Assembly (NCBI GenBank): GCA_963677825.2
Contig: CAXXEF010000001.1
Location: 868,001-932,000 of the forward strand
Source of the DNA: Sporobacter sp963677825
GTDB taxonomy: Bacteria > Bacillota > Clostridia > Oscillospirales > Oscillospiraceae
Direction of reading: 5' to 3'
DNA: 64,000 nt
A model generated the notes under the pieces. The model searched no databases and was not told the origin of the DNA. It saw only the letters and a list, made by a program, of their open reading frames with translations. Shown piece after piece: positions 43,961 to 53,111 of this stretch (position 1 is the stretch's first letter; every line of letters starts with the position of its first letter). A program made the translations under genes and the position numbers.

Positions 43961-44496
43961 TATAAACGGTTTCCGACCGTAGCGTAATACAGATTCTTTG
44001 ACTTGTTTAAACAAACGAGAAAATAGATAGATACAATTAAAGCCGCTATGATAAATAGTATTGAAATTACAATTAAAAGCACGGTGACGGTGGCCAGCAA
44101 GGTAAAAACGAGAAGAAGCGTCCACGCGGTTTTAAGGCTGTCTCCATTAAGAAGTGTGTGATATTTTCCCTCCAGCTCTTTTACGCCCATAACGATGGTA
44201 TATGAAATATACAGTGAAATACTGGTGGACCCAAGGGAACGGATCATAGATATTATTGACGTTGACGATGTCACGCCCAATAAATCCAGTAGATACAGCA
44301 CGCCGGTATAAACGGCCATACCAATAGCAAAGGGTTTTCCCTTTGCAAACTGCGGACTTTCAACTGCCATTTCGGTCAATCCGTTGACCATTACGATGTA
44401 CCCAATAAAATCTGGAATTAGACCGATTTTTGAGTAATCAAGCGTTATAGTAAAGTCCAGAAATACAAAAATAAATCCGATGAAAATTCTTTTCAA
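43957..44496 (-). CDS. hypothetical multi-helix membrane protein
   Basis: 179 residues with about five hydrophobic segments. It starts at TTG (44496) with AGAGG 9 bases upstream. It opens KRIFIGFIFVFLDFTITL, with LIPDFIGYIVMVNGL after, and ends in a basic tail. No family is recognised with confidence. AT-rich and located within the decayed islet between relics A and B, flanked by the two copies of a duplicated segment. Confidence 0.6.
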   Translation of the reverse strand: MKRIFIGFIFVFLDFTITLDYSKIGLIPDFIGYIVMVNGLTEMAVESPQFAKGKPFAIGMAVYTGVLYLLDLLGVTSSTSIISMIRSLGSTSISLYISYTIVMGVKELEGKYHTLLNGDSLKTAWTLLLVFTLLATVTVLLIVISILFIIAALIVSIYFLVCLNKSKNLYYATVGNRLY

Positions 44497-44649
44497 AACG
44501 TGTATCCTCTATTCTCAAAATATAAATAACTAGATATTACTTCCTTTGCGGTGTGTATGGATAATGCGATGCTCTGATATTCAAACAAACTATTGATTTA
44601 ACTTATGTTCGGCGTTCTTAGGCAGGACATCAATTTCGGCGACACCAAG

Positions 44650-44847
44650 CTAAGAGAATACGTGTATCACAGCTATTATCAAAATAATGAATAAACAAAT
44701 TATCGCCGCTGTAATCAAGATACCAACGGCTACATATATAACTTGTATAATATGAGCCATCTTTTTCGATTTTTTATAATAGGTTAAATCGTCGCCCTTA
44801 CCCTTAGCTTTTAACCACCATTTTAAAAGTGGTGCCTTATTCATCAT
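44650..44847 (-). CDS. small single-helix membrane protein
   Basis: 65 residues. A basic N-terminal half (KWWLKAKGKGDDLTYYKKSK) is followed by one long hydrophobic helix (about 33-60, rich in Ile). GAGG stands 11 bases before the ATG. No family recognised. It lies beside copy 2 of the duplicated segment. Confidence 0.5.
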   Translation of the reverse strand: MMNKAPLLKWWLKAKGKGDDLTYYKKSKKMAHIIQVIYVAVGILITAAIICLFIILIIAVIHVFS

Positions 44848-44859
44848 CAGCTAATTAAC

Positions 44860-45050
44860 CTCTTTTTTCCTCTGTGACTTACTTATATTCCTAAACACAC
44901 ACCCTAAAATCTTGTTTAAGGTTGTAGAGCTGACGAAAATTTCGTAGAAGCCATTTTGATCCTGAGCGGGCCCGCGTTTATTGTATTTACAACGTTCCGT
45001 TTGTCGTTGGCGGACGGGCTCTACACCGTCAGCGCGTGCTTGCTCCAATA
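44860..45050 (+). repeat. duplicated segment, copy 2
   Basis: A diverged copy of 43783-43960. It shares CCTCTGTGACTT at one end and GATCCTGAGCGG in the middle. Its plus-strand relic reads AILILSGPAFIVFTTFRLSL then ADGLYTV. The GNAT coding part is truncated after about twelve codons, and the plus-strand frame has stops upstream. It is a non-functional remnant. Confidence 0.5.
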
Positions 45051-45096
45051 ATGTGAAGTCAGCTTCGTTACAATGTGATGGGTTAAAATTCAGTTC

Positions 45097-45858
45097 CTAT
45101 AGCCAAACAGCCCAATCGCCGTAATCAAATGTACCACTACCGTGACATAGGTTTCCGTCGACTTTCAGCTGGCGGAAAGCGTCACGCATCCGGCTCAGAA
45201 TCTCCGGTTGAACGTCCAGACTGTGATGAGCTGGAAAGACTCTTTTTACGGGCAGCCCTGCAATTTTTTCAAGCGACGCAAGGTATGCCTGCGGGTCGGT
45301 GGAGGGATAATACGCAAACAGCGTGTCCTTGTATACAAGGTCGCCTGTAAATAAGTATCCACGCTGGGGCTCCCAAAAGCAAAGATGTCCCGGAGAGTGC
45401 CCCGGGGTATGTAGCACAGTAATGCTGCGCCCACCCAAACTGATGGCATCGCCGTCTTGCAGTATTCGTGTTGGCATTCCCTGAAAGAACCTGTATGCAT
45501 TGACGTCATAGCCCATCGGCAAGTCGCAACGCTCTACGACCATCTCCTTAATAGTCTCCATTGTTAGTGGGAATTCGCCGTTCAGCCAGTTTAGTTCTGC
45601 CTCATGTGCGTAGAAATCCAGGTAGTACTCATGACCGCCAATATGATCCCAATGTATATGTGTCGCCACTGCAGTTACCGGTTTGTCCGTCAGCTTTTTC
45701 ACTTCTTCGGAAATGTTGCAGATGCCAAGCCCGGTGTCAATGAGCAAACATCTCTCGTCACCTTCAAGCAGATAACAGTGCGTTTCCTCCCAATGGCGGT
45801 ATTCGCTGATAATATGTGTATCTTTATCAATCTGATCGATTGTAAACCAGTTTTCCAT
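45097..45858 (-). CDS. metallo-beta-lactamase-fold hydrolase
   Basis: 253 residues. The signature THIHWDHIGGHEYY (HxHxDH), LHTPGHSPGHLCFW (third His), FTGDLVYKD (bridging Asp) and PAHHSLDV (last His) make a complete dinuclear zinc site. CLLIDTGLGICNISEEV is also typical. It is likely a cytoplasmic hydrolase of thioesters, lactones or phosphoesters; substrate unknown. CTAAGGAGA precedes the ATG. Part of the islet between relics A and B. Confidence 0.92.
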   Translation of the reverse strand: MENWFTIDQIDKDTHIISEYRHWEETHCYLLEGDERCLLIDTGLGICNISEEVKKLTDKPVTAVATHIHWDHIGGHEYYLDFYAHEAELNWLNGEFPLTMETIKEMVVERCDLPMGYDVNAYRFFQGMPTRILQDGDAISLGGRSITVLHTPGHSPGHLCFWEPQRGYLFTGDLVYKDTLFAYYPSTDPQAYLASLEKIAGLPVKRVFPAHHSLDVQPEILSRMRDAFRQLKVDGNLCHGSGTFDYGDWAVWL

Positions 45859-46524
45859 GCTATATTCTCCTTAGTAAATTAGCCATTCAGAGATTCCAGT
45901 TTCCATCTTACCTCCTACCTATACGCTCAAGCAACATCCATGATAATTGATACGGAAGCAGGTATTTTGATACGCATTTTGCAATAATACGAACTAAGTC
46001 GGCTTAACATCTTTGATCTCATATAAGCCTAACGCAGTATTAAAAACTATATCACGCCATAATTTAACAATCAACAAGATATGTCAAGAAGTGACAGTAT
46101 ATCCTTGTCGGTTCGTAGCATTTATAACATGCTGAACGAACGTTCAAAATATGATGCAAAGTGATTAAGTGCTTTTTAGGAGCAAAAATAGACCTCGGAT
46201 ACGTAATGACGACGATTTGGACGCAGGGTATTTGCATCAAAATATTGTCTGGGGTGCTCGGGACGCTGCCGATGACGGCATATCAAGATGTTGTAAGAAG
46301 CAGACCAAATGCTCGATTGTCTTTGGTCTGAAACTTTGATGTTTCAGGTGCTAGTTAATCTAGCAATTATAACTGGAGCAAGGCGTCGCGCACTTCTTGC
46401 TCAAAAATGGAACGATGTTGACTAAAAGGTATAATAAAAGTGTGAAAATACCCACCTCAACAAATTCTATTACTGGAACCCCTACCCCCTTTTCAACCAA
46501 AGGAATATACACACAACAATGCAT
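45859..46524. other. gene-free AT-rich stretch
   Basis: No gene supported in 666 bases. A 9-bp hairpin CAGACCAAA/TTTGGTCTG (46301-46309 with 46322-46330) lacks a T tract. A 45-codon plus-strand frame near 46205 has AGGAG about 25 bases too far upstream and no recognisable protein. The stretch appears to be the eroded right end of the islet. Confidence 0.5.
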
Positions 46525-46600
46525 AAACCCCTGTAACCGTTGCGGTTACAGGGGTTTTGTTGGAGCATCTAAGCAGATTCGAACTGCTGACCTCATCCTT
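46525..46600 (-). repeat. tRNA-Thr 3' end plus terminator (attachment site B, 76-bp direct repeat)
   Basis: A 14-bp hairpin with loop TTG (46526-46556), then CAACA-type spacer and 40 bases of tRNA 3' end (T arm AGCAG-TTCGAAT-CTGCT, acceptor TAGATGC, discriminator T, CCA) on the minus strand. The whole 76 bases are identical to 55516-55591. The tRNA 5' half is missing. It marks the left border of the catabolic island. Confidence 0.92.
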
Positions 46601-46653
46601 CCAGTCTTCGTTCTGGCGCATATACTTTGCGGTCATCGCCGTCACACTATCAC

Positions 46654-47151
46654 TTATTCCGAGTCCTCTAAAATCATCTCGGCAGCGATTCGGGCAGCAA
46701 CAGCGACGACTTCCGCGCACTTTGCTTCATGTCCCGGCAATGATAAAAATTCCTCGTGTTCGACCGGATCGTACAGCGTGTAGCTGCGTCCACAGACTTT
46801 CTTTTGCAGCTCAGGACACAGCACCGTGCCCATTTCTTTCATGAATCGATCCCGATATTCTGAAAACTTCGCAGCGCCCTTTGCCTTGAGTTCTGGATTC
46901 TTCAGTTCTTCGGCGAGCGGCGCGTTATAATGCAGCCCCACGGCGAGCAGTCCGCAGCAGTAAGCGCCGCAGGAACCGGACGCGCCGCCTGTTCCGCCAG
47001 CCAGCGACAACGCCGCCGTGACCATTTCTTCCGGGATCTCATCAAACACCGACTGAAGACCGGCCATCGTGCTGCGCGCACAAATATCGTCTCGGATCTG
47101 AGCCTGCTTTGCGGCTTCAACAGCCTGTTCTACAAGCGCTTTTTTATTCAT
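46654..47151 (-). CDS. C_GCAxxG_C_C family protein
   Basis: 165 residues from the ATG at 47151 with GGAGG upstream. GGTGGASGSCGAYCCGLLAVG is the glycine/cysteine motif of the family, with further cysteines at VLCPEL, KVCGRS and HEAKCAEV, suggesting a redox-active or metal-bound cluster. Members often accompany oxidoreductases in anaerobes; function unknown. It is the last gene of the operon, 35 bases after the dehydrogenase. Confidence 0.85.
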   Translation of the reverse strand: MNKKALVEQAVEAAKQAQIRDDICARSTMAGLQSVFDEIPEEMVTAALSLAGGTGGASGSCGAYCCGLLAVGLHYNAPLAEELKNPELKAKGAAKFSEYRDRFMKEMGTVLCPELQKKVCGRSYTLYDPVEHEEFLSLPGHEAKCAEVVAVAARIAAEMILEDSE

Positions 47152-47186
47152 CGTTACCTCCACGTCGGCTTAGCACGCCGATTTTG

Positions 47187-48131
47187 TCAATACGCTGCAT
47201 TCGGATTAATCTGATTAATCAGCGCACATCCGTTTCTAAAGTTTAGAATATTCTTATGCAGGATCTGAATGATTTTCCGATTGGTGTCTTCCGTCAGGGC
47301 CGCGTTATGCGGGGTAACTATGACGTTATCCATACCCCACAATGGGCTTTGTGTCGACAGTGGTTCTTTTTCGAAAACATCGAGCACCGCACCGGCAATC
47401 TGACCGGACTGCAGCGCGTCAATCAGCGCCGTCTCATCGACCGTTGGCCCGCGCGAAATGTTGACGAGTATTGCCGACGTTTTCATGACGCGCAGCTGCG
47501 CCGCACTAATCAGATGATAGGTTTCGTCCGTCAGCGGCGTCGCGACGACGACAACGTCGGCTTCGGCCAGCGCATCCGTCAAATCATCGGTACCCCACAC
47601 GCGGTCAAACGGCTCGACCGGCGCCGGCCGCCGCTTGACGCCATGCACCTGCATGTTAAACGCCTTGGCTCTTTTTGCGATTTCAATACCGATGCGCCCA
47701 GTGCCGATGACGCACAGCGTCCGGCCGTCGATGTCCGCACCGAAGTAATTCTCCCAGTGCTTGTTTGACTGATTGCTTAAAATAGCGGGCAACCGATGGC
47801 GCATCGCAAGTATGCAGCACAAGACGTATTCCGCAACGGAAACAGCCTGCGCGCCTTTTGCGCTGCATACGGCTATCTTCTGCGCGCTCAGTTCAGCGAG
47901 CGGCAGCTGGTCGACACCCGTGCTGATACTTAAAACGAGCGCCGGCTTCTTCAGTACAGCCACCATCTCACTGTCCAGCAATGGCGCGCCGCCGACGGTT
48001 ATAATGATCTCGGCTTCCGGCAGAACCTGCATAGCCGATTGTTTGTCACTGCAGGTTAGAATCTTTTCATCCAGCAGCGCTTCCAGTGACGATATGTAGT
48101 CGTTCTGCCATCGCAGCAGCGATACAATCAT
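47187..48131 (-). CDS. D-isomer-specific 2-hydroxyacid dehydrogenase
   Basis: 314 residues. NAD-binding motif VIGTGRIGIEIAKRA, catalytic Arg in ILVNISRGPTVDETAL, Glu in FEKEPL and His in TPHNAALTED. Compared with the paralogous gene at 30940 it is clearly diverged. In this operon it probably oxidises or reduces a hydroxy/keto acid intermediate made by the enolase-superfamily dehydratases. Confidence 0.9.
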   Translation of the reverse strand: MIVSLLRWQNDYISSLEALLDEKILTCSDKQSAMQVLPEAEIIITVGGAPLLDSEMVAVLKKPALVLSISTGVDQLPLAELSAQKIAVCSAKGAQAVSVAEYVLCCILAMRHRLPAILSNQSNKHWENYFGADIDGRTLCVIGTGRIGIEIAKRAKAFNMQVHGVKRRPAPVEPFDRVWGTDDLTDALAEADVVVVATPLTDETYHLISAAQLRVMKTSAILVNISRGPTVDETALIDALQSGQIAGAVLDVFEKEPLSTQSPLWGMDNVIVTPHNAALTEDTNRKIIQILHKNILNFRNGCALINQINPNAAY

Positions 48132-48161
48132 ATATTTTGTGCCCCCCGTCGTTCGTACCGG

Positions 48162-49334
48162 TCATTTTACCGTTTCAATATAAGCGTTCTTGATGGCAAA
48201 GTCAGAAAGCTCCTGTCCAATGCCGGGCAGATCCGGTACGGCGAACTGCCCGTCGACTGGTGCGTAGTCGTACTTACCGAGCTCGCGATTATAGTTAACC
48301 TTGTTAATGACATGATGCTCGTGGATACAGAAATTCGGGATTGCTGCTTCAAGCTGCAGCGCTGCGGCAAGCGTCAGCGGCGAGCCGCAGATGTGCATCT
48401 GCACTGTCGCGTCGAACACGTGCGCCATGTCGCAGATCTTCTTAGCCTCCGTTATGCCGCCGCACAGGCAGATGTCCGGCTGGACAACTTGTATGGAATC
48501 GTCGAGTAAAAACTGCAGATACCCCCAGCGCGTAAACAGACGTTCACCGTTGGCAATCGGGATATTGACCTTCTGGGCTACGTTTTTCATAACCGACGGG
48601 TTGAGTGGCGTTGCCACCTCTTCATAATACATAATGCCATATTCTTCGGCAGCCTGCCCGATTATAGTCGCGGAGATGGCGTCTGTTTTTGAATGGTTTT
48701 CAATAATAATATCCACATCCGGGCCAATCGCTTCGCGTGTGGCCGCGATACGCGCGACTATAGTGTCAATCGTTTTACGCGGCAGCGCACCAAGTGTTTG
48801 ATCCCCGGGTCCGAAGAAGTCCGCCTTGATGGCGTCGTAACCGTCTGCGACGGCTTTTCTGGCCTGCTCGGCATATTCCTCCGGTGTTCTGGCAAATGAG
48901 AAGCTTAGCGCATCGTCGTCGACCCAGCCCAACTGCAGCTGGCTTGCATAGCAGCGCAGCGTATCGCGCTGTTTACCCCCGAGCAGCTGATATGCCGGTA
49001 CGTTGAGAACTTTGCCCTTTATATCGAACAACGCCATATCGATAGCGCTCATCGCCGCATAGTAGATTGCACCGCCGGCCTGCCCCCAAAACGTGTCCTT
49101 AAACATACGCTCCCAAAGATACTCGTTGCGCATCGGGTCTTGCCCGATGATCAGCGGTGCCAGCTCTTTGATCATGTGGAAGCCCGCCATGGCGCCGCGT
49201 CCGTACGACAGCCCGCATTCGCCATAGCCATAAACACCGTCGTCCGTATTGATGCGGCAGCAGACTACCCGGAGAGACTCCTGATGCAGGCCTCTGTGTT
49301 TGAGTGCAAAAATATCTATGCTAACAATCTTCAT
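48162..49334 (-). CDS. mandelate racemase/muconate lactonizing-type dehydratase, paralog 1
   Basis: 390 residues. The enolase-superfamily capping domain (1-120) precedes the barrel. Metal ligands are likely the Glu in IIIENHSKTDA, the Glu in YYEEVATPLNP and the Glu in PIANGERLFTR; the following MQMHICG-like segment (QMHICGSPLT) carries the general-base His. IDMALFDIKGK is the family block. This resembles galactonate/gluconate-type acid-sugar dehydratases. It is a paralog of the gene just upstream, so the pair may act on epimers or form a hetero-oligomer. Confidence 0.88.
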   Translation of the reverse strand: MKIVSIDIFALKHRGLHQESLRVVCCRINTDDGVYGYGECGLSYGRGAMAGFHMIKELAPLIIGQDPMRNEYLWERMFKDTFWGQAGGAIYYAAMSAIDMALFDIKGKVLNVPAYQLLGGKQRDTLRCYASQLQLGWVDDDALSFSFARTPEEYAEQARKAVADGYDAIKADFFGPGDQTLGALPRKTIDTIVARIAATREAIGPDVDIIIENHSKTDAISATIIGQAAEEYGIMYYEEVATPLNPSVMKNVAQKVNIPIANGERLFTRWGYLQFLLDDSIQVVQPDICLCGGITEAKKICDMAHVFDATVQMHICGSPLTLAAALQLEAAIPNFCIHEHHVINKVNYNRELGKYDYAPVDGQFAVPDLPGIGQELSDFAIKNAYIETVK

Positions 49335-49394
49335 ATCGATAATCCCTTCATGATGATGACAAAACGCGAGATGATTCTCCGCTGTTTTGTCACG

Positions 49395-50579
49395 TCAGCC
49401 GACCGTAACAATGTCGGCTGTTTTCAAAGCAAAGTCCGAAAGCTCATTACCAATACCGGGGAGCTCCGGGATGCTGTAATATCCGTTAACAGGCTGATAA
49501 TCATGGACGCACAGCTCCGTATTGACCTCATTGATGCTCACAACATGATGCTCATGTATGACAAAATTCGGAATAACGGCTTCAAGATGCAGCGAAGCTG
49601 CTTTCAGTATGGGGCTGGCGCAGACATGGGTCTGGACATTGACGTCATAAGCATACGCCATATCACAGATTTTCTTAACCTCTGTAATACCGCCGCAGTT
49701 GCCGATATCCGGCTGAATAACCTGAAGCGAATTGTTTTCAAAATACGGCGCATACTGCCACCGCGTGTAGATCCGCTCGCCGCTGGCAAGCGGAATATTG
49801 ATGTTTTCAGATATATATTTGGTCATCTTGGGCGTCGGCGCGTTGGGCTCTTCCAAAAAGAAAATCTTATACTTCTCCGCCATGCGCGCAATCTGTATGG
49901 CCGACTGCGCGTCGGTGTTGGAGTGATTTTCGATAATGATATCGACGTTTGGCCCAACAGCGTCACGCGTTGCCGCGATCCGTGCTTCAACGACGGCCAG
50001 ACGCTCCGGCGGAAGCAGGCGCGTTGTTTCTTCCGTCGAGTAAAAACCGCCCTCCGGCTTGACCTGGAAGAAGTCAGCTTTAATGCAGTCATACCCTTCT
50101 GCCACAGCAATTTTAGCCACCGCCGCGTAATCTTCGGGCTTCGTCTGCGGCTTCTGCTGCTTGGCGTTCCAGCCCATTTGAAGCTGACTGGCATAGCAGC
50201 GCAGCTTATCTCTTTTCTTGCCACCGAGCAGCTTATATACGGGCTGGTTCATCGCCTTGCCCTTAATGTCCCATAGTGCGACATCCAGTGCAGCAATACC
50301 GGCGAAAACGATCGGTCCGCCGTTAAGACCCCAAAAAGTTGGGTTACCCCGATATAAGTGATCCCAAATCACCTCATTGTCCATCGGATCCATCCCGAGG
50401 ATCATCGGCGAAAGATCCTGGATCATTCCGAACGCGGCAGGCGAACCTTTGCCGTATGACACCGCCGCTTCTCCATACCCGTAAATACCTTCATCGGTAT
50501 TCACACGGCAGACAACCGGTCGGAAAAACGCACCCTCCCTGGGGTGCAGTGCCATTATATCTACACTCGTAATTTTCAA
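49395..50579 (-). CDS. mandelate racemase/muconate lactonizing-type dehydratase, paralog 2
   Basis: 394 residues, starting at TTG (50579) with GGGAGG upstream. Same architecture as paralog 1: LDVALWDIKGKAMNQPVYKLL, DIIIENHSNTDAQSA, FFLEEPNAPTPK, IPLASGERIYTRWQY and QTHVCASPILKAASLHLEA, with metal-binding acids and His all kept. Predicted to dehydrate an acid sugar or related hydroxy acid. 23 bases after the GntR gene and 60 before paralog 1. Confidence 0.88.
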   Translation of the reverse strand: MKITSVDIMALHPREGAFFRPVVCRVNTDEGIYGYGEAAVSYGKGSPAAFGMIQDLSPMILGMDPMDNEVIWDHLYRGNPTFWGLNGGPIVFAGIAALDVALWDIKGKAMNQPVYKLLGGKKRDKLRCYASQLQMGWNAKQQKPQTKPEDYAAVAKIAVAEGYDCIKADFFQVKPEGGFYSTEETTRLLPPERLAVVEARIAATRDAVGPNVDIIIENHSNTDAQSAIQIARMAEKYKIFFLEEPNAPTPKMTKYISENINIPLASGERIYTRWQYAPYFENNSLQVIQPDIGNCGGITEVKKICDMAYAYDVNVQTHVCASPILKAASLHLEAVIPNFVIHEHHVVSINEVNTELCVHDYQPVNGYYSIPELPGIGNELSDFALKTADIVTVG

Positions 50580-50602
50580 ATTAAGCCTCCCGCGTGCTGT
50601 AC

Positions 50603-51346
50603 TTACTCTAAATTCTCATAATCTATCATTTTGATGTACGTTTTTTCGTACAAAGTAAAATCCTTGTTCTTAATGGCCATAAAAATGTCGTTGTGGGTCT
50701 TAAGCGCGGCCGACGCCGCCATATCAATATTCGGCCCATCGTTGTTTTTCACCTTATAACTGAGGTATCTGTTAATAAAAACGGACTTAACATACCGGAA
50801 CATCAGTTCCCGGACAGCGCTGTAAGCCAGAATAAACAGGCTGTTCTTTGAAAGTTTACAAACCTGTATGTGAAAATCCAAGTCCGCATTAACCAGATCG
50901 TTAACGTGTTCTTCAAACGGCTTTTTCTGTTTACTCACGCTTTTATAATTCAGATACGCTCTTTCAAGCGCTTTGATGTCCGCCTCGTCGGCGCGTTCAA
51001 TGGCAAGCCTGCCACATTCAAGCTCGACACAACGTCTAAAATCCATGACGCCGTCAAGTATCTCCGGCGACGTAACAAGGTCGGACATTTCGTTAATGTA
51101 CTCCAGCAGATCAAACTGCTTGACGTAAGTGCCCTCGCCTGCCCGCGTTTCAACAATACCAATGGCGTTAAGCTTCTGCAGCGCATTTCGGACCGTCAGT
51201 CGGTTGACCCCAAAAGCCTGTGCCAAAACAGACTCCGACGGTATTCTTGAGCCGGCTTCCCATTCATCACTCTTGATTTTTTCCTTAATAGCCTGGCTCA
51301 CCTGGTCAGATAACGTTGTTTTTTTAATTCTTTCGGTTTTCGTCAT
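50603..51346 (-). CDS. GntR-family regulator, FadR/FCD type, paralog 1
   Basis: 247 residues. Winged helix with SRIPSESVLAQAFGVNRLTVRNALQKLNAIGIVETRAGEGTYV, then an all-helical FCD ligand domain with RRCVELECGRLAIERADE and DLDFHIQVCKLSKN (metal- and ligand-binding Asp/His). It is encoded inside the catabolic operon and presumably senses its substrate. It is closely similar to the GntR gene at 54523. Confidence 0.92.
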   Translation of the reverse strand: MTKTERIKKTTLSDQVSQAIKEKIKSDEWEAGSRIPSESVLAQAFGVNRLTVRNALQKLNAIGIVETRAGEGTYVKQFDLLEYINEMSDLVTSPEILDGVMDFRRCVELECGRLAIERADEADIKALERAYLNYKSVSKQKKPFEEHVNDLVNADLDFHIQVCKLSKNSLFILAYSAVRELMFRYVKSVFINRYLSYKVKNNDGPNIDMAASAALKTHNDIFMAIKNKDFTLYEKTYIKMIDYENLE

Positions 51347-51403
51347 GATTACCTGGCCTTTGCTGTAACAGTTGCTTATTACCGGATAAGTGTTCGGTCC
51401 GCC

Positions 51404-52150
51404 CTACTCGTCTTGACAACTACTGTGTATTTTCAGGACCTTGTCCAGAATGATCTTTTCATAATGCGCAAAATCCGCGTCGCGCTCCCGGGGGCGCTTG
51501 AGATCAATTTGCTGATCCATCACGATACCTTTATTGTCAAAGACGACAACACGGTCGGCCAGACGGACGGCCTCACTGACGTCATGCGTAACAAGAACAG
51601 CTGTAAATCCCTGCTCTTTCCAGAGATTTTCAACCAGATTTTGCATTTCAATGCGTGTCAGCGCGTCCAGCGCGCCCATCGGCTCGTCCAGCAGCAGAAC
51701 TTTTGGCGTACCGGCCACGGCACGCGCAAGCGCGACGCGCTGCGTCTGCCCGCCGGAAAGAATCAGCGGCCAGCAGTCGGCGCGATCTTTAAGCCCAACA
51801 GCTTCCAGTGCGTTTAATGCGATCTCTTTGTTATTGTTTGGCGCGCCATGCCGGACGTTGTCGAGCGCCGACTTCCATGGCAGCAGTCGTGCTTCCTGGA
51901 ACACAAACCGGACATTGCTATCAACGCCTTTAATCTTTTCGCCCTTCACAAGTAGTTCGCCGCTCGTCGGCTTATCCAAACCGGAAATCATACGCAGCAG
52001 CGTACTTTTACCGCAGCCGCTCCGGCCGACAATAGCAACAAAACCACCTTTATCAATTTTAAGGTTTAAATTCTCCAAGACGGATAAGCTGCCAAAGCTT
52101 TTATTTAAGTTTTTGATTTCAATCGTGTATCCCTTATCGGTATTACTCAT
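51404..52150 (-). CDS. ABC transporter ATP-binding protein (SsuB/TauB type)
   Basis: 248 residues. Walker A GRSGCGKSTLL, Q loop FVFQEARLLPWKSAL, signature LSGGQTQRVALARAV, Walker B VLLLDEPMGALD and the H-loop VTHDVSEA are complete. The PWK after the Q loop is typical of nitrate/sulfonate/taurine importers. It powers the permease encoded 15 bases upstream. Confidence 0.95.
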   Translation of the reverse strand: MSNTDKGYTIEIKNLNKSFGSLSVLENLNLKIDKGGFVAIVGRSGCGKSTLLRMISGLDKPTSGELLVKGEKIKGVDSNVRFVFQEARLLPWKSALDNVRHGAPNNNKEIALNALEAVGLKDRADCWPLILSGGQTQRVALARAVAGTPKVLLLDEPMGALDALTRIEMQNLVENLWKEQGFTAVLVTHDVSEAVRLADRVVVFDNKGIVMDQQIDLKRPRERDADFAHYEKIILDKVLKIHSSCQDE

Positions 52151-52165
52151 GCTCAGCCTCCATAA

Positions 52166-52960
52166 TCACTTACAATTCCATCTCAGGAACCTTTTTTCAA
52201 GCAAACTTGCTGTCAGATCGGAAAGCTTACCGAGAATGGCGTAAATAAATACGACAAGGAAAACTTTATCCATCTGCATTAATTCCCGAGCCTGCACTGC
52301 CATGAAGCCGAGGCCTGCTTCGGTACCGATCATTTCGGCAGCAACGAGAATAAGCCACATTGCGCCCAATGCAATACGCACACCAACGAGAACCGACTGC
52401 ATGGAACCGGGCAAAATAATGTCGGTAAACAGTTTAAATTTGCTAAATCCGTAAACCTTGCTCATCTCGATCAGTCTTCTGTCAATCGTTCTGACGCCGC
52501 CGTAAGTATTAAGATACAACGGGAAAAACACACCATAAGCAACCATTGTGATCTTAAGCGCCTCGCCGATGCCCAGATAAATAATGGCAATCGGAATCAT
52601 CGCCAGAATCGGAATAGTTCTGAACATTTGGAACGTCGTGTTCATGACGGCATTGACGGCTGTTGACATGCCGTTGAGCATCCCCATCATGTAACCTGCG
52701 ACGCCGCCGATAAACAAACCGATAAACGCTCTTCGTGCGCTTGTTGCAATATAAACCCAGATTTCCCCACTCACCGTCATCTTAATACCACGTTGAACTA
52801 CTGAAAGCGGAGATGGCAAGAGTTTTAACTTATAGTCATCCGACATCGTAGCAAAAACCCATATTAAAAGAATGATTGCAGGTAAAATCCACTGTAAAAT
52901 CGGCCGCCACCGTTCAAAGAACGACTTTTCTTGCAGTTCCGTTTTATTTCTACGACCCAT
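52166..52960 (-). CDS. ABC transporter permease (SsuC/TauC type)
   Basis: 264 residues from the ATG at 52960 with AAAGGGG upstream; the frame extends upstream to 53101 without a ribosome site. Six membrane segments; the EAA-type loop is YGFSKFKLFTDIILPGSMQSVLVGVRIALGAMWLILVAAEMIG, typical of BPD permeases for sulfonates and related anions. Works with the ATPase and lipoprotein beside it. Confidence 0.92.
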   Translation of the reverse strand: MGRRNKTELQEKSFFERWRPILQWILPAIILLIWVFATMSDDYKLKLLPSPLSVVQRGIKMTVSGEIWVYIATSARRAFIGLFIGGVAGYMMGMLNGMSTAVNAVMNTTFQMFRTIPILAMIPIAIIYLGIGEALKITMVAYGVFFPLYLNTYGGVRTIDRRLIEMSKVYGFSKFKLFTDIILPGSMQSVLVGVRIALGAMWLILVAAEMIGTEAGLGFMAVQARELMQMDKVFLVVFIYAILGKLSDLTASLLEKRFLRWNCK

Positions 52961-53054
52961 AATAACCCCTTTGTGCTGCGGCAAACTAGTTTTGACGGTG
53001 TGCTGGAAACACCGCAAGCCGCAAGATATGGCATACATCGTACCAGAATGGTCA

Positions 53055-53092
53055 GCTGGATTGGCAACTAAAAGCATAGTTGCCAATCCAGC
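53055..53092 (-). promoter_or_regulatory. intercistronic stem-loop between binding-protein and permease genes
   Basis: A perfect 15-bp stem (53055-53069 with 53078-53092) with an 8-base loop and no T tract. It lies 20 bases past the binding-protein stop, where it may stabilise the upstream mRNA and lower downstream expression, as in other ABC importer operons. Confidence 0.7.
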
Positions 53093-53111
53093 ACTTGGCA
53101 TTATTTGTTTA

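Noticed and set aside
46205..46340. Short plus-strand frame in the gap right of the metallo-hydrolase
   Set aside because: No properly spaced ribosome site, no family resemblance, and a hairpin lies inside it.
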